Below are positions 26,997 through 35,559 of a DNA stretch of 35,559 nucleotides, in pieces. Numbering within the stretch: the stretch's first letter is position 1; each line of letters opens with the position of its first letter. A program made the position numbers and the translations under genes. The notes below the pieces were generated by a model. That model made no database searches. It had not been told where the DNA came from and saw only the letters and a list, made by a program, of their open reading frames with translations. This DNA is from Desulfobacterales bacterium (GTDB lineage Bacteria; Desulfobacterota; Desulfobacteria; Desulfobacterales; JAFDHS01): positions 1 through 35,559 of the forward strand of contig JAUUWG010000004.1 of the NCBI GenBank assembly GCA_030589165.1. Direction: 5' to 3'.

Positions 26997-27158
26997 AGAG
27001 CCTGTTTAAAAATCAGGGAATCGAAGTGAAAAAGTGTGAGAGCGAGGGCAAATTGTTGCAAATTTGAGGTGAATAGCAAGCCTATTTGCCGAAAATTTAC
27101 GACAATTTGAACCGCTCTCACGGTTTTGCAGCGGATTCATCAGTTTTAAGCAGGCTCT
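26997..27158. repeat. ~160-bp palindromic element with terminal inverted repeats
   Basis: AGAGCCTGTTTAAAA (26997-27011) vs TTTTAAGCAGGCTCT (27144-27158), 14/15; inner GTGAGAGCG/CGCTCTCAC arms. Confidence 0.6.
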
Positions 27159-27291
27159 TAATGTTTCTATGCATAATATGTACTTTGATTGTACAATAAA
27201 TGTATGATTTTTATCCTACCACAGGTTTTCCTGAAAGAATATATTAATTTTTTTCAATGCAAAACAACAGGTTAAAATTTAAGTCAAAAGA

Positions 27292-27307
27292 TGGCACGGT
27301 CTTTGTA
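27292..27307 (+). promoter_or_regulatory. Putative sigma-54 (-24/-12) promoter for the PKS gene
   Basis: TGGCACG-GTCT-TTGTA vs consensus TGGCACG-N4-TTGCW; ~90 bp upstream of the PKS start and divergent from a sigma-54 activator gene. Confidence 0.75.
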
Positions 27308-27395
27308 TAATCTTCAAGGGTTTGAGTGGAAACAATTATTTTTTGCCATAAAAAGCATCGAAAGCAGATCATGTAAATTTCAGGAGAGACTTCTA

Positions 27396-30300
27396 ATGAT
27401 TAAAAGAATCGTCAATTCAAGATTGCCCCTTATCGTCTACAACCCGCCCAAGGTTTTCGATATGGATTACTTCAAGGAGACCTATAACGCCGGCGGGCTT
27501 CCCGTGCTGGATACGGAGTTTTTTGAATATGATGAGACCGTTGAAATAATCGAGCGATTATCCAATGAGAGCATTTTGTTCGGCATCAGGCTCTTTGTCA
27601 AAGACCAAAAACTGATAAACTTTATTAATGAAAGATATCTTCTCAATCTGGATTTAATTGTTTTTGCCTATCATCAGTCCGATGAGTTGTCTGATTTTTC
27701 CTTTGAAAACACCGAATACAAATTTTTTATCGAAACGCTCGATATTCAAATCAATGACACGCTCGACAGAATCTCTCCCCATGGTCTGATCCTGAAAGGC
27801 AACGAAGCGCCGGGCAAGGTTTCCAGATACGCTTCCTTTGTGTTGATGCAATGGTATCTTGAGAATTCATCCCATCCGGTCTTTATTCACGGCGGGGTGG
27901 GGTTTTATACTGCTGCCGGTATGTTTGCCGCAGGGGCCGCCGGTGTCGTACTGGACGATCAGTTATATCTGTCCGAAGAAGCACCGCTGTCGGATGATTT
28001 CAAAGCCGTGATCGCAAGTCTTGAAGAAAAGGATTCTGTTTTAGTCGGTCAAACTTTAAATGTTCAATATCGTTTTTTTGCAAAACTCGGGACAAAAATT
28101 GTCAAAACACTCAAAGAAAAAGAGGCGTTTTTATGTTCGGAATCCGGGTTGGACTCGGTGCTCTATAACGAAATAACATCGAATGTGGTGGCGCTCGATG
28201 ATCCGGACTCCACTCCCATTCAGAGTCTTTTTTATCTGGGACAGGACGCTGTTTTTTCCAAGTATTTTGTTAAACAATCAAAGAAATTAAAAGATATAAT
28301 TCACGCATTTTTTAAACATATTGAAAAAATGCTCCTCGAGGTGGATGAACACGACCCCTTAAGACCCGATTCCAGTCTTGCCAGGGAACATGGAACCAAA
28401 CTTCCTCTTATTCAGGGGCCCATGGCCAATGTCAGTGACAATGCGGATTTTGCCTTGAAGGTCTTTGAAAACGGCGGTCTGCCTTTCTTTGCCATGGGGA
28501 ATCTGCCGGTTAATCTGGCAGAGAGCATGCTCTCCGCAGGTAAAGAGAAAGTCGCCCGGTTCGGAGCGGGCCTGATCGGCATTGAAGCCTTCAACCGAAC
28601 CATTCATGACCATTTCAGGCTGGTAAAGGAATACAAGGTGCCCTTTGCGCTTTTTGCCGGCGGCGTCCCTTCCCAGGTCAAAGATCTGGAGTCTGCGGGC
28701 ATCAAGACTTACCTCCATACGCCTTCTCTTATGATGCTTGAAAATGCGGTCACCCATGATTGCACCCGGTTTATCTTCGAGGGTACGGAAGCCGGCGGCC
28801 ATGTCGGCAGCCTGACCAGTTGTGTTCTCTGGGAATTGGCTCTGGAACGCTTGTTTGAGCAATCCGATGATATGGTGGGCCGGCAGTCCCTTATCTTTGC
28901 CGGAGGTGTGGCCACTGCAAGCGGTTCTCATTTTATAAGCGGTATATCTTCCATTTTTGCCAAGCGGGGCGCCAAGATCGGTATTCAGGTCGGCAGTGCC
29001 TATCTGTTTACCCGGGAAATCGTGGATACCGGCGCCATAAAAAAACAGTATCAGGATATTATTTGTGACCGGCATCAAACCTTTGTTATCGGAAACACGG
29101 TCGGATTGCCTTCAAGAACGGTTTTATCCCCGTTTTCAGAGAAGATGATAGAGAATGAGCAGCAACGTATCAAGGAAGGGATGCCCCTGAAAGAGAGAAA
29201 GACCGCTTTTGAAGGTGAAAACATGGGCTCCATGCTGATTGCGTCAAAGTGCTATTCTCCGGTTTTTAATGAAAACAGGGAATTTGTCAAATTACGGAAC
29301 TATACTGACGAAGAACAGTACCGGAAAGGAAACTTCAATGTCGGTGATTCACTGGCCTTTTTCTCCTGTTGTACGGCCATTTCAGACATCCACGACCGGT
29401 ATTTTAATTCCAAGGACGGGCTCATCCACAATCTGAACTCCCTGGAGGTCTTTTCAAGCGAAGATCATCAGATCAATGATGAAATCGCCGTCATCGGTAT
29501 GGGCTGCATCTATCCGGATGCGCATGACACTCAGGTGTTGTGGGAGAATATTCTTTCAAAAAAATATTCCATCAAACAACTGCCGAAAAACCGGTGTGAC
29601 ACCGATCTTTACTATGATGAAGACAAAACTGCCGAGGACAAGAGCTATACCCGGGTTGCCGGCGTGATCGATGATTTTGAGTTTGATTATGAAAAATACG
29701 GTTACACCAGGGAAAAAGCCGAAAATCTTTCAAGAACCCAGCAGATGATTCTTGAAACCGCTTACCAGGCTTTGGCGGATACCGGTTATATTGATGAAAA
29801 TCTCAGGATCAAGGAAAACCTCAGAAAACGAACCGCTGTTATCGTCGGGACATGCCTGGCCAATGAATTAAGCTATGATCTCCAGCTGAAATATTATTAT
29901 CCGGAGATCAAATTTAACCTGGATCAGATCGATGCGTTCAAATCATTGGATCAGGCCGAGAGAGAGACCTTTTTAGAAGAACTCAAATCCAGGCTCTACC
30001 AAGGTTCCGCCTATGATCCGGCGCACGGCGTGACACTGAATATTGAAGCTTCGAGAATCGCTTATCATATGGGGATCGAAGGGGTTAACTATGTGGTGGA
30101 CGCGGCCTGCGCCACATCTTTTTCGGCAATGGATTGCGGGATAAAAGAACTGTTGTCCGGCGATCATGACATGGTCATTGCCGGCGGTGCAAATACCAAT
30201 CTGGCTCCGGAGCCTTTTGTCGGGTTCTGTAAAATGGGCGCCCTGTCGGCCGACGGCTCTTATCCCTTTGATCAAAGGGCAAACGGGTTTGTCATCGGTG

Positions 30301-33300
30301 AAGGCAGCGGTATTGTCGTGCTCAAACGCATGAAAGATGCCATACGGGACAACGACAAAATTTTCGGGATTATCAAAGCCATGGCCGCCAGCTCGGATGG
30401 AAAGGGCAAGGCCATTGCCGCACCCAATACCTTGGGCCAATCCTATGCCTTAACAAGATGTTTTGAAAAAATAAAAACAGATGTTGATTTTTCGGACATC
30501 GATTACATCGAAGCCCATGGGACCTCCACAATCATGGGAGATATCGCGGAACTTGAAACATTGAAACAAGTATACAAAAGCGATACGCCCATCGGCATCA
30601 GTTCCATCAAATCCCAGATCGGACATCTTTTAGGGGGGGCCGGCACAGCCGGATTCATTAAGGTCTTACTGGCCATCAACCATAAGACACTTCCGCCCAA
30701 CGGCTTGTTTGAGACCCTTGCCAAAAAACATGATATCGAGAATACGCCGCTTTATATTATTGAAGAGCCTGCCCAATGGGAAGTCAAGGAAGGGAAGTCA
30801 AGAATGGCGGCAGTCAGCTCATTCGGTTTCGGCGGTATCAATTATCACTGTGCGGTTGAAGAATACACAAAAGCCTATAAACCTTTGCCACGAAGCATAT
30901 TCTCCAATCCGGAATATGATTTTAATGATGACCGCATCGTCATTGCCGGTCTCGGGGTTGTTCTGCCGGGTGCTAAAAATGTTGAAGAGTTCTGGGACAG
31001 GCTTGTTGAAGGCAAACCGGTTGTTTCCCAAATTCCGGATTCACGCTTTCATAACGACTATTATGCCCAGGAGCCTGCTGATTCCTATTATCGGATTCCA
31101 AAAGTCAAAGCCGGAATGGTCCAGGATTACAAGTTTAACAATGTAAAATACCGGATTCCCCCGGCTGCGGCAAAATCCGTTGACCGGGCCCAGCTTTTTG
31201 CCCTTGATGCGACAAGTCAGGCCATCGAGCGATCAAACCTGCAGCCCCAGTTGGTCAACGGCAACAAAATCGGCGTTGTTCTCGGAACCATATCCGGAGA
31301 GCAGAATGTTGAAAATGTATTAAGAGTACGAACCGATTTCATAAAACAGGTTATATCCGAAATTCCGGGTACAAAGACTGAGGTCAAAGCGGAAATTTCC
31401 GAAAAACTCTCTGAACTATTGAAAAATCGGTATGTTAAAAACACGGAAGATACCATTCCGGGACTGTTGTCCAATATCGTGTCCGGCAGGATAGCGAATT
31501 TTTTTAACTGCAACGCTGCCAACTTTGTCGTAGATGCTTCATGCGCTTCAGCATCCATTGCCATTGAACTGGCGGTCAAAGGCCTTAAATCCAAAGACTA
31601 TGAGTATGTTATTACCGGCGGGGTAGATGCCAACCTCTATCCTACGATTATGCTGGCGTTTAAGCGGCTGAGCCTTTTGTCGGATAATGAGTGCCGTTTT
31701 TTTGATAAAAACGCAAGCGGATATATCATGGGTGAAGGTGCCGCAATTCAGGTGATGACCACCTACAAAAATGCGGTCAAAAACAAGATGCCTGTTATAG
31801 GTGAACTTCATAACCTTTCGTTTCAATCCAGCGCGCCCAAACATATTCTTTCTCCTTCAGAAAACTGTTTCAGTGCGGTTATCGACAAGTGCTACAAGAA
31901 TACATCGGTGAACAAAAATCAGATCGATTATCTGGATGTATTCGGATTATGCAATGTGATGCTGGACCAGATCGAGAAACAGGCCATTGAAGCCAGCTTC
32001 AATAAAGATATCTATTTCGGTAATACCAAACCGGAGTTCGGATATTTCAAAGCAGCCAATCCGGCCGTGGTCCTGACCAAACTTCTTCTGATGAACAAGC
32101 ACAAGAAGATTTTGCCCAATAACAGCTATTCTCCTGAAACCACGATCATAAAGCAAGACTCGGTCCTTAAGCCCAACAAAGAACTGCTTGATGTCAGCGA
32201 CAGACATGCGCTTAATTTTGCATCCAATGTCGTAGGTATCGGTGGAAATCACGGGCATATGGTTGTCGGTTCTCTGCCTTCATGGATGACGGAAGAAAAG
32301 CTTACTGACACGGTTGCCAAATCGGTTTCTCAAGATGTTTCGGCCCGGGCTGAAGATCAAAAGGCTGAAACCGGCAAGGTTGCCAAAATCAAAGACGGGG
32401 CTTTGGTTCTTCTTTCAGGGCAGGGCGCACAACATGCCGGAATGATGCAGGAATTGTATGATTCAAACAAGATGATACGCGATCTCATGGACCAGGGAGA
32501 GAAAATTTTCCAGGAGATGCGAGGCTACTCTCTGCTGGAGCTGATGTTCGGCACGAACAAGGAGATTAATTCCACGGAGAATACCCAGCCGGCCATATTT
32601 ATCTCTTCTGCAGCCATTTATCGATATCTGCAGTCAAAAGGCTTTGAACCGGATGCTTTTATCGGCCACAGCATCGGTGAATATTCCGCCCTGTACTGCA
32701 GCGGCATACTCGATTTTGAAGACGCGATGCGGCTGATCATCAAGCGCTCTGATTTAATGAAAAAGGCGGCGGATGATTTCCCCGGGAAAATCATGGTTGT
32801 TTTCAAAAACGCCGAAGAAGTTTCAAGCTTAATCGATGCATCAAACATCAAGAATGTATATGTTGCCAATAAAAACAGCGAAAACCAGACCGCTGTTTCC
32901 GGCAATGAAGCCGAGATCAATGACTTTTGCGCATTTTTAAAGACGGAAAAAGTTATGTTTAAGAAACTGGCGCTTTCAGGGGCATTTCATACGCCTCTGT
33001 TTAAAACCGCGGCGGACCAGTTGAAAGACTACATTGGAAAATTGCGTTTTAATGATGTGGATTACAGCCGGATTATTGCCAATGTTACGGCTGAACCCTA
33101 CCCCAATGATGCCCAGGCGGTTAAAGAGATTCTTGTTAAACAGATCACCTCTCCGGTCGAGTTCGTAAAATCAATTGAAAATACTCGTGCTTCAGGCATG
33201 ACCCATTTTATTGAAGTCGGTCCGGGCAAGATTCTGATTAATCTGCTCAAGAATATTAATATCAAGGATTATACGTGCCTGCCCGCAGTTGATCCCAAGG

Positions 33301-35559
33301 CCGGCCAAGTCAAGTCACTGGATGCGTTAGTCAAGTACCTGGAGGAGAACGGCAAAATATCTTTGAAACCGGCGGTTTCCGTTCAGCGGATTGAAACGAA
33401 AAAAGTTGATGTTCCTCTGCCGGCAGATGACCTTGAGGTTGATTTCTACAAACATATTGATGGCGATATGGATTTTGAAACCTTTTTACAGGAAAACGAT
33501 GACGCCCTGAAAAAGGTATTATACAAGGAATTTTTAAAATCCAGGAGAGAAAAGGCCATTGAGGCTATTGAAAAATTTAATTTTTTTACCGGAAAGGTTG
33601 CCATATCCGGTGTCTCCATCGGCTTGCCCGGAACCGGCAATAAGGTTTTTAACACTGATAATTTTGATAAACTTCTGAGTGGGAACAATTTCATTGAGCC
33701 GTTGAATCAACAGGAAAAAGAAAGAATTGTCGATATGAATCTCACCCGGGTTTTTAAGGACCCGGAAGGACATGCCAAATTTGTTAAAATAGAGAGCACC
33801 GAAGAGGTGATTCAACTGGCCGGAAAGCTCGGATATTTTAACCTGAAAAATGAATATGGAATCGATTTTGATTATGACATTACTACTTCGCTGGCCATTG
33901 GCGCGGGTATCGAGGCTTTAAAAGATGCCAATATTCCTCTGGTCTTGAATTATAAGACAACATCCACCGGCAAACAAATACCCGCCGGGTTTTCTCTGCC
34001 GGAGCAGATGCAGGAGAATACCGGTGTTATCATCACGTCTCTTTTTCCAGGGTATGAAACCCTGATTAATGAGCTGAATAATTATTATTACAATAAATTC
34101 TATGTCAAACCGTATGATGAGCTTGAAAATATCTATTACCATCTGATGGAGAGTGTAAAAGATAAGGAGGTAAAGGAGCAGATAACCGACTGGTTCTTTA
34201 AAATTAAAGAGAGAAGAAAGGAATACGGTACCTACGAGTTTGAGCGAAACCTGTTGTTAAACATCATTCCTTTGGGTTCGGCGCACTTTGCCCAGTTGAT
34301 CAAAGCCAAGGGGCCAAATATGCAGTTAAGCGGGGCATGTGCCACAACAACCCAGGCGGTTGGCGTTGCAGAAGACTGGATTCGATCCGGAAGGTGTGAA
34401 CGGGTAATCATTATCGGTGGAGAGGCTGCGACCTCTCAAGCCCAGGGCCCATGGATCTGTTCAGGTTTTCTTGCTCTGGGTGCGGCTACGGTCAAAAAGA
34501 CCGTCGCGGAAGCTGCAAAGCCCTTTGATGTTACCAGAAACGGAACCATCCTGGGCAGCGGTGCCGTCTCCATTATCGTTGAACGTCAGGACAGAATAAA
34601 GAAAAGGGGCTTGAACGGTCAGGCGGAAGTCCTGGGTACCTATATGGGAAACAGCGCCTTCCATGCCACTAAAATCGATGTCAACCACCTGGCTGAGGAA
34701 ATGAAGCGTTTTATTTCAGGGGTCGAGGAACGTCACCATATCGAGAAGAAAGATTATACCGGTTCCATGGTATTCATGTCCCATGAGACCTTTACCCCGG
34801 CCAGAGGCGGTAGTGCCGCAGCAGAAGTTTCAGCCATAAAAAATACGTTCCCGGATCATTATCGGGATATAACCATTACCAATACCAAGGGTTTTACCGG
34901 ACATACACTGGGTGTGGGTATTGAAGATGCCGTTATCGTAAAGGCATTGCAAAAAGGGGTTGTCCCGCCGATCGCCAACTTAAAGAATGTGCCGGATGAA
35001 TTCAAGGACCTTAATCTCAATAAAAAGAATCGAGGCAGCTATGACTATGCCCTCCATTTTTCAGCGGGATTTGGTTCACACTTCTCCTTTTTATTCATCA
35101 GGAAAATAAAGGAGAATACCATTGATAATAACTCCAGGTACCACAAATGGTTAACGGAGATATCAGGCAGTACCGATCCGCTGTTGACGGTTATCAATAA
35201 CGCTCTTTGCGTGAAGCCGGATGATCTCGCCCCTGTTTTAAGATACGACCGGGCTGTTGAAGCGGTAATCGACACTGGGGCCGTACCACAGAAGGAGGCA
35301 CCTAAAGAGAAAGTCTATGAAGCAGTCACTGCCAAGCCTTTGCCTGTGTCACCGTCGGCTGCGACAGATACGGCCATCTTAAATACGGCCAAGGATATCA
35401 TCGCCAAGCAGACCGGGTATACGGTGGACATGCTCGAAGATGATCTGGATCTCGAGGCGGACCTGGGGAGCGACACGGTCAAGCAGGTGGAGATATTCGG
35501 CAAGATCTCCGAGCATTTTGATCTGAAGGTGCCCGAAGACTTGAAGCTTGCGGACCTGA
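27396..35559 (+). CDS. Giant PUFA-synthase-like / type I polyketide synthase (NMO-like, NMO/PfaD-like, KS, KS*, AT, KS, ACP), 3' truncated by window
   Basis: ATG 27396 preceded by AGGAG; open in one frame for over 2,700 codons. 'LPLIQGPMANVSD...GTEAGGHVGS' NMO/PfaD; KS1 'VDAACATSFSAMD'; KS2 'VDASCASASIAIE'; AT 'GHSIGEYSAL...GAFHTPL'; KS3 'LSGACATTTQAVG'; ACP 'DLEADLGSDTVKQVEIFG'. Confidence 0.93.
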   Translation, partial: MIKRIVNSRLPLIVYNPPKVFDMDYFKETYNAGGLPVLDTEFFEYDETVEIIERLSNESILFGIRLFVKDQKLINFINERYLLNLDLIVFAYHQSDELSDFSFENTEYKFFIETLDIQINDTLDRISPHGLILKGNEAPGKVSRYASFVLMQWYLENSSHPVFIHGGVGFYTAAGMFAAGAAGVVLDDQLYLSEEAPLSDDFKAVIASLEEKDSVLVGQTLNVQYRFFAKLGTKIVKTLKEKEAFLCSESGLDSVLYNEITSNVVALDDPDSTPIQSLFYLGQDAVFSKYFVKQSKKLKDIIHAFFKHIEKMLLEVDEHDPLRPDSSLAREHGTKLPLIQGPMANVSDNADFALKVFENGGLPFFAMGNLPVNLAESMLSAGKEKVARFGAGLIGIEAFNRTIHDHFRLVKEYKVPFALFAGGVPSQVKDLESAGIKTYLHTPSLMMLENAVTHDCTRFIFEGTEAGGHVGSLTSCVLWELALERLFEQSDDMVGRQSLIFAGGVATASGSHFISGISSIFAKRGAKIGIQVGSAYLFTREIVDTGAIKKQYQDIICDRHQTFVIGNTVGLPSRTVLSPFSEKMIENEQQRIKEGMPLKERKTAFEGENMGSMLIASKCYSPVFNENREFVKLRNYTDEEQYRKGNFNVGDSLAFFSCCTAISDIHDRYFNSKDGLIHNLNSLEVFSSEDHQINDEIAVIGMGCIYPDAHDTQVLWENILSKKYSIKQLPKNRCDTDLYYDEDKTAEDKSYTRVAGVIDDFEFDYEKYGYTREKAENLSRTQQMILETAYQALADTGYIDENLRIKENLRKRTAVIVGTCLANELSYDLQLKYYYPEIKFNLDQIDAFKSLDQAERETFLEELKSRLYQGSAYDPAHGVTLNIEASRIAYHMGIEGVNYVVDAACATSFSAMDCGIKELLSGDHDMVIAGGANTNLAPEPFVGFCKMGALSADGSYPFDQRANGFVIGEGSGIVVLKRMKDAIRDNDKIFGIIKAMAASSDGKGKAIAAPNTLGQSYALTRCFEKIKTDVDFSDIDYIEAHGTSTIMGDIAELETLKQVYKSDTPIGISSIKSQIGHLLGGAGTAGFIKVLLAINHKTLPPNGLFETLAKKHDIENTPLYIIEEPAQWEVKEGKSRMAAVSSFGFGGINYHCAVEEYTKAYKPLPRSIFSNPEYDFNDDRIVIAGLGVVLPGAKNVEEFWDRLVEGKPVVSQIPDSRFHNDYYAQEPADSYYRIPKVKAGMVQDYKFNNVKYRIPPAAAKSVDRAQLFALDATSQAIERSNLQPQLVNGNKIGVVLGTISGEQNVENVLRVRTDFIKQVISEIPGTKTEVKAEISEKLSELLKNRYVKNTEDTIPGLLSNIVSGRIANFFNCNAANFVVDASCASASIAIELAVKGLKSKDYEYVITGGVDANLYPTIMLAFKRLSLLSDNECRFFDKNASGYIMGEGAAIQVMTTYKNAVKNKMPVIGELHNLSFQSSAPKHILSPSENCFSAVIDKCYKNTSVNKNQIDYLDVFGLCNVMLDQIEKQAIEASFNKDIYFGNTKPEFGYFKAANPAVVLTKLLLMNKHKKILPNNSYSPETTIIKQDSVLKPNKELLDVSDRHALNFASNVVGIGGNHGHMVVGSLPSWMTEEKLTDTVAKSVSQDVSARAEDQKAETGKVAKIKDGALVLLSGQGAQHAGMMQELYDSNKMIRDLMDQGEKIFQEMRGYSLLELMFGTNKEINSTENTQPAIFISSAAIYRYLQSKGFEPDAFIGHSIGEYSALYCSGILDFEDAMRLIIKRSDLMKKAADDFPGKIMVVFKNAEEVSSLIDASNIKNVYVANKNSENQTAVSGNEAEINDFCAFLKTEKVMFKKLALSGAFHTPLFKTAADQLKDYIGKLRFNDVDYSRIIANVTAEPYPNDAQAVKEILVKQITSPVEFVKSIENTRASGMTHFIEVGPGKILINLLKNINIKDYTCLPAVDPKAGQVKSLDALVKYLEENGKISLKPAVSVQRIETKKVDVPLPADDLEVDFYKHIDGDMDFETFLQENDDALKKVLYKEFLKSRREKAIEAIEKFNFFTGKVAISGVSIGLPGTGNKVFNTDNFDKLLSGNNFIEPLNQQEKERIVDMNLTRVFKDPEGHAKFVKIESTEEVIQLAGKLGYFNLKNEYGIDFDYDITTSLAIGAGIEALKDANIPLVLNYKTTSTGKQIPAGFSLPEQMQENTGVIITSLFPGYETLINELNNYYYNKFYVKPYDELENIYYHLMESVKDKEVKEQITDWFFKIKERRKEYGTYEFERNLLLNIIPLGSAHFAQLIKAKGPNMQLSGACATTTQAVGVAEDWIRSGRCERVIIIGGEAATSQAQGPWICSGFLALGAATVKKTVAEAAKPFDVTRNGTILGSGAVSIIVERQDRIKKRGLNGQAEVLGTYMGNSAFHATKIDVNHLAEEMKRFISGVEERHHIEKKDYTGSMVFMSHETFTPARGGSAAAEVSAIKNTFPDHYRDITITNTKGFTGHTLGVGIEDAVIVKALQKGVVPPIANLKNVPDEFKDLNLNKKNRGSYDYALHFSAGFGSHFSFLFIRKIKENTIDNNSRYHKWLTEISGSTDPLLTVINNALCVKPDDLAPVLRYDRAVEAVIDTGAVPQKEAPKEKVYEAVTAKPLPVSPSAATDTAILNTAKDIIAKQTGYTVDMLEDDLDLEADLGSDTVKQVEIFGKISEHFDLKVPEDLKLADL

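Noticed and set aside
28359-29078. 239-aa minus-strand ORF and other ORFs between 28359 and 35503
   Set aside because: All lie within the continuous plus-strand PKS frame with clear domain motifs; no independent family signal.
1-35559. CRISPR arrays, tRNA/rRNA genes, intact transposases or phage genes
   Set aside because: No regularly spaced repeats, no tRNA-like cloverleaf or rRNA signatures, and no transposase, integrase or phage structural motifs noticed by eye; a tool scan (tRNAscan-SE, CRISPRCasFinder) would be decisive.

Overview
Chromosomal window from what looks like an anaerobic Desulfobacterota-type bacterium (inferred from family content only). It has three blocks. (1) 283-7256: an envelope-signalling cluster made of a YfiR-like periplasmic protein, a TonB-dependent receptor and a HAMP/GAF histidine kinase on the minus strand, divergent from a triple-REC GGDEF response regulator. 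(2) ~7995-25195: a plus-strand tetrapyrrole/corrinoid locus with two cobalamin riboswitches, each followed by an intrinsic terminator and a TonB receptor. These are followed by a DUF2162-like membrane protein with an in-membrane CPVC motif, an ExbB/TolQ-like channel, a DUF2149 (ExbD-like) protein, two tandem CobN-like chelatases with predicted N-terminal signal and C-terminal TM anchor, and a third TonB receptor. The gene set resembles the Bacteroidetes heme-uptake hmuRSTUV set, but it sits behind B12 riboswitches and lacks CobS/CobT-type ATPases. It is my main candidate for an under-described system: PMF-energised periplasmic corrinoid/metallotetrapyrrole chelation or dechelation. (3) 25513-35559: a sigma-54 enhancer-binding regulator divergent from a giant PUFA-synthase-like/PKS ORF (27396 to beyond the window end; absent from the ORF track because no stop lies in the window), with a good -24/-12 promoter between them. 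Its modules are NMO-like, NMO/PfaD-like, KS, KS with both catalytic His replaced, AT, KS, and an ACP with Thr at the usual Ser position. Several palindromic or MITE-like intergenic repeats are present, including two insertions in one riboswitch leader. No tRNA, rRNA, CRISPR array or transposase gene was recognised.
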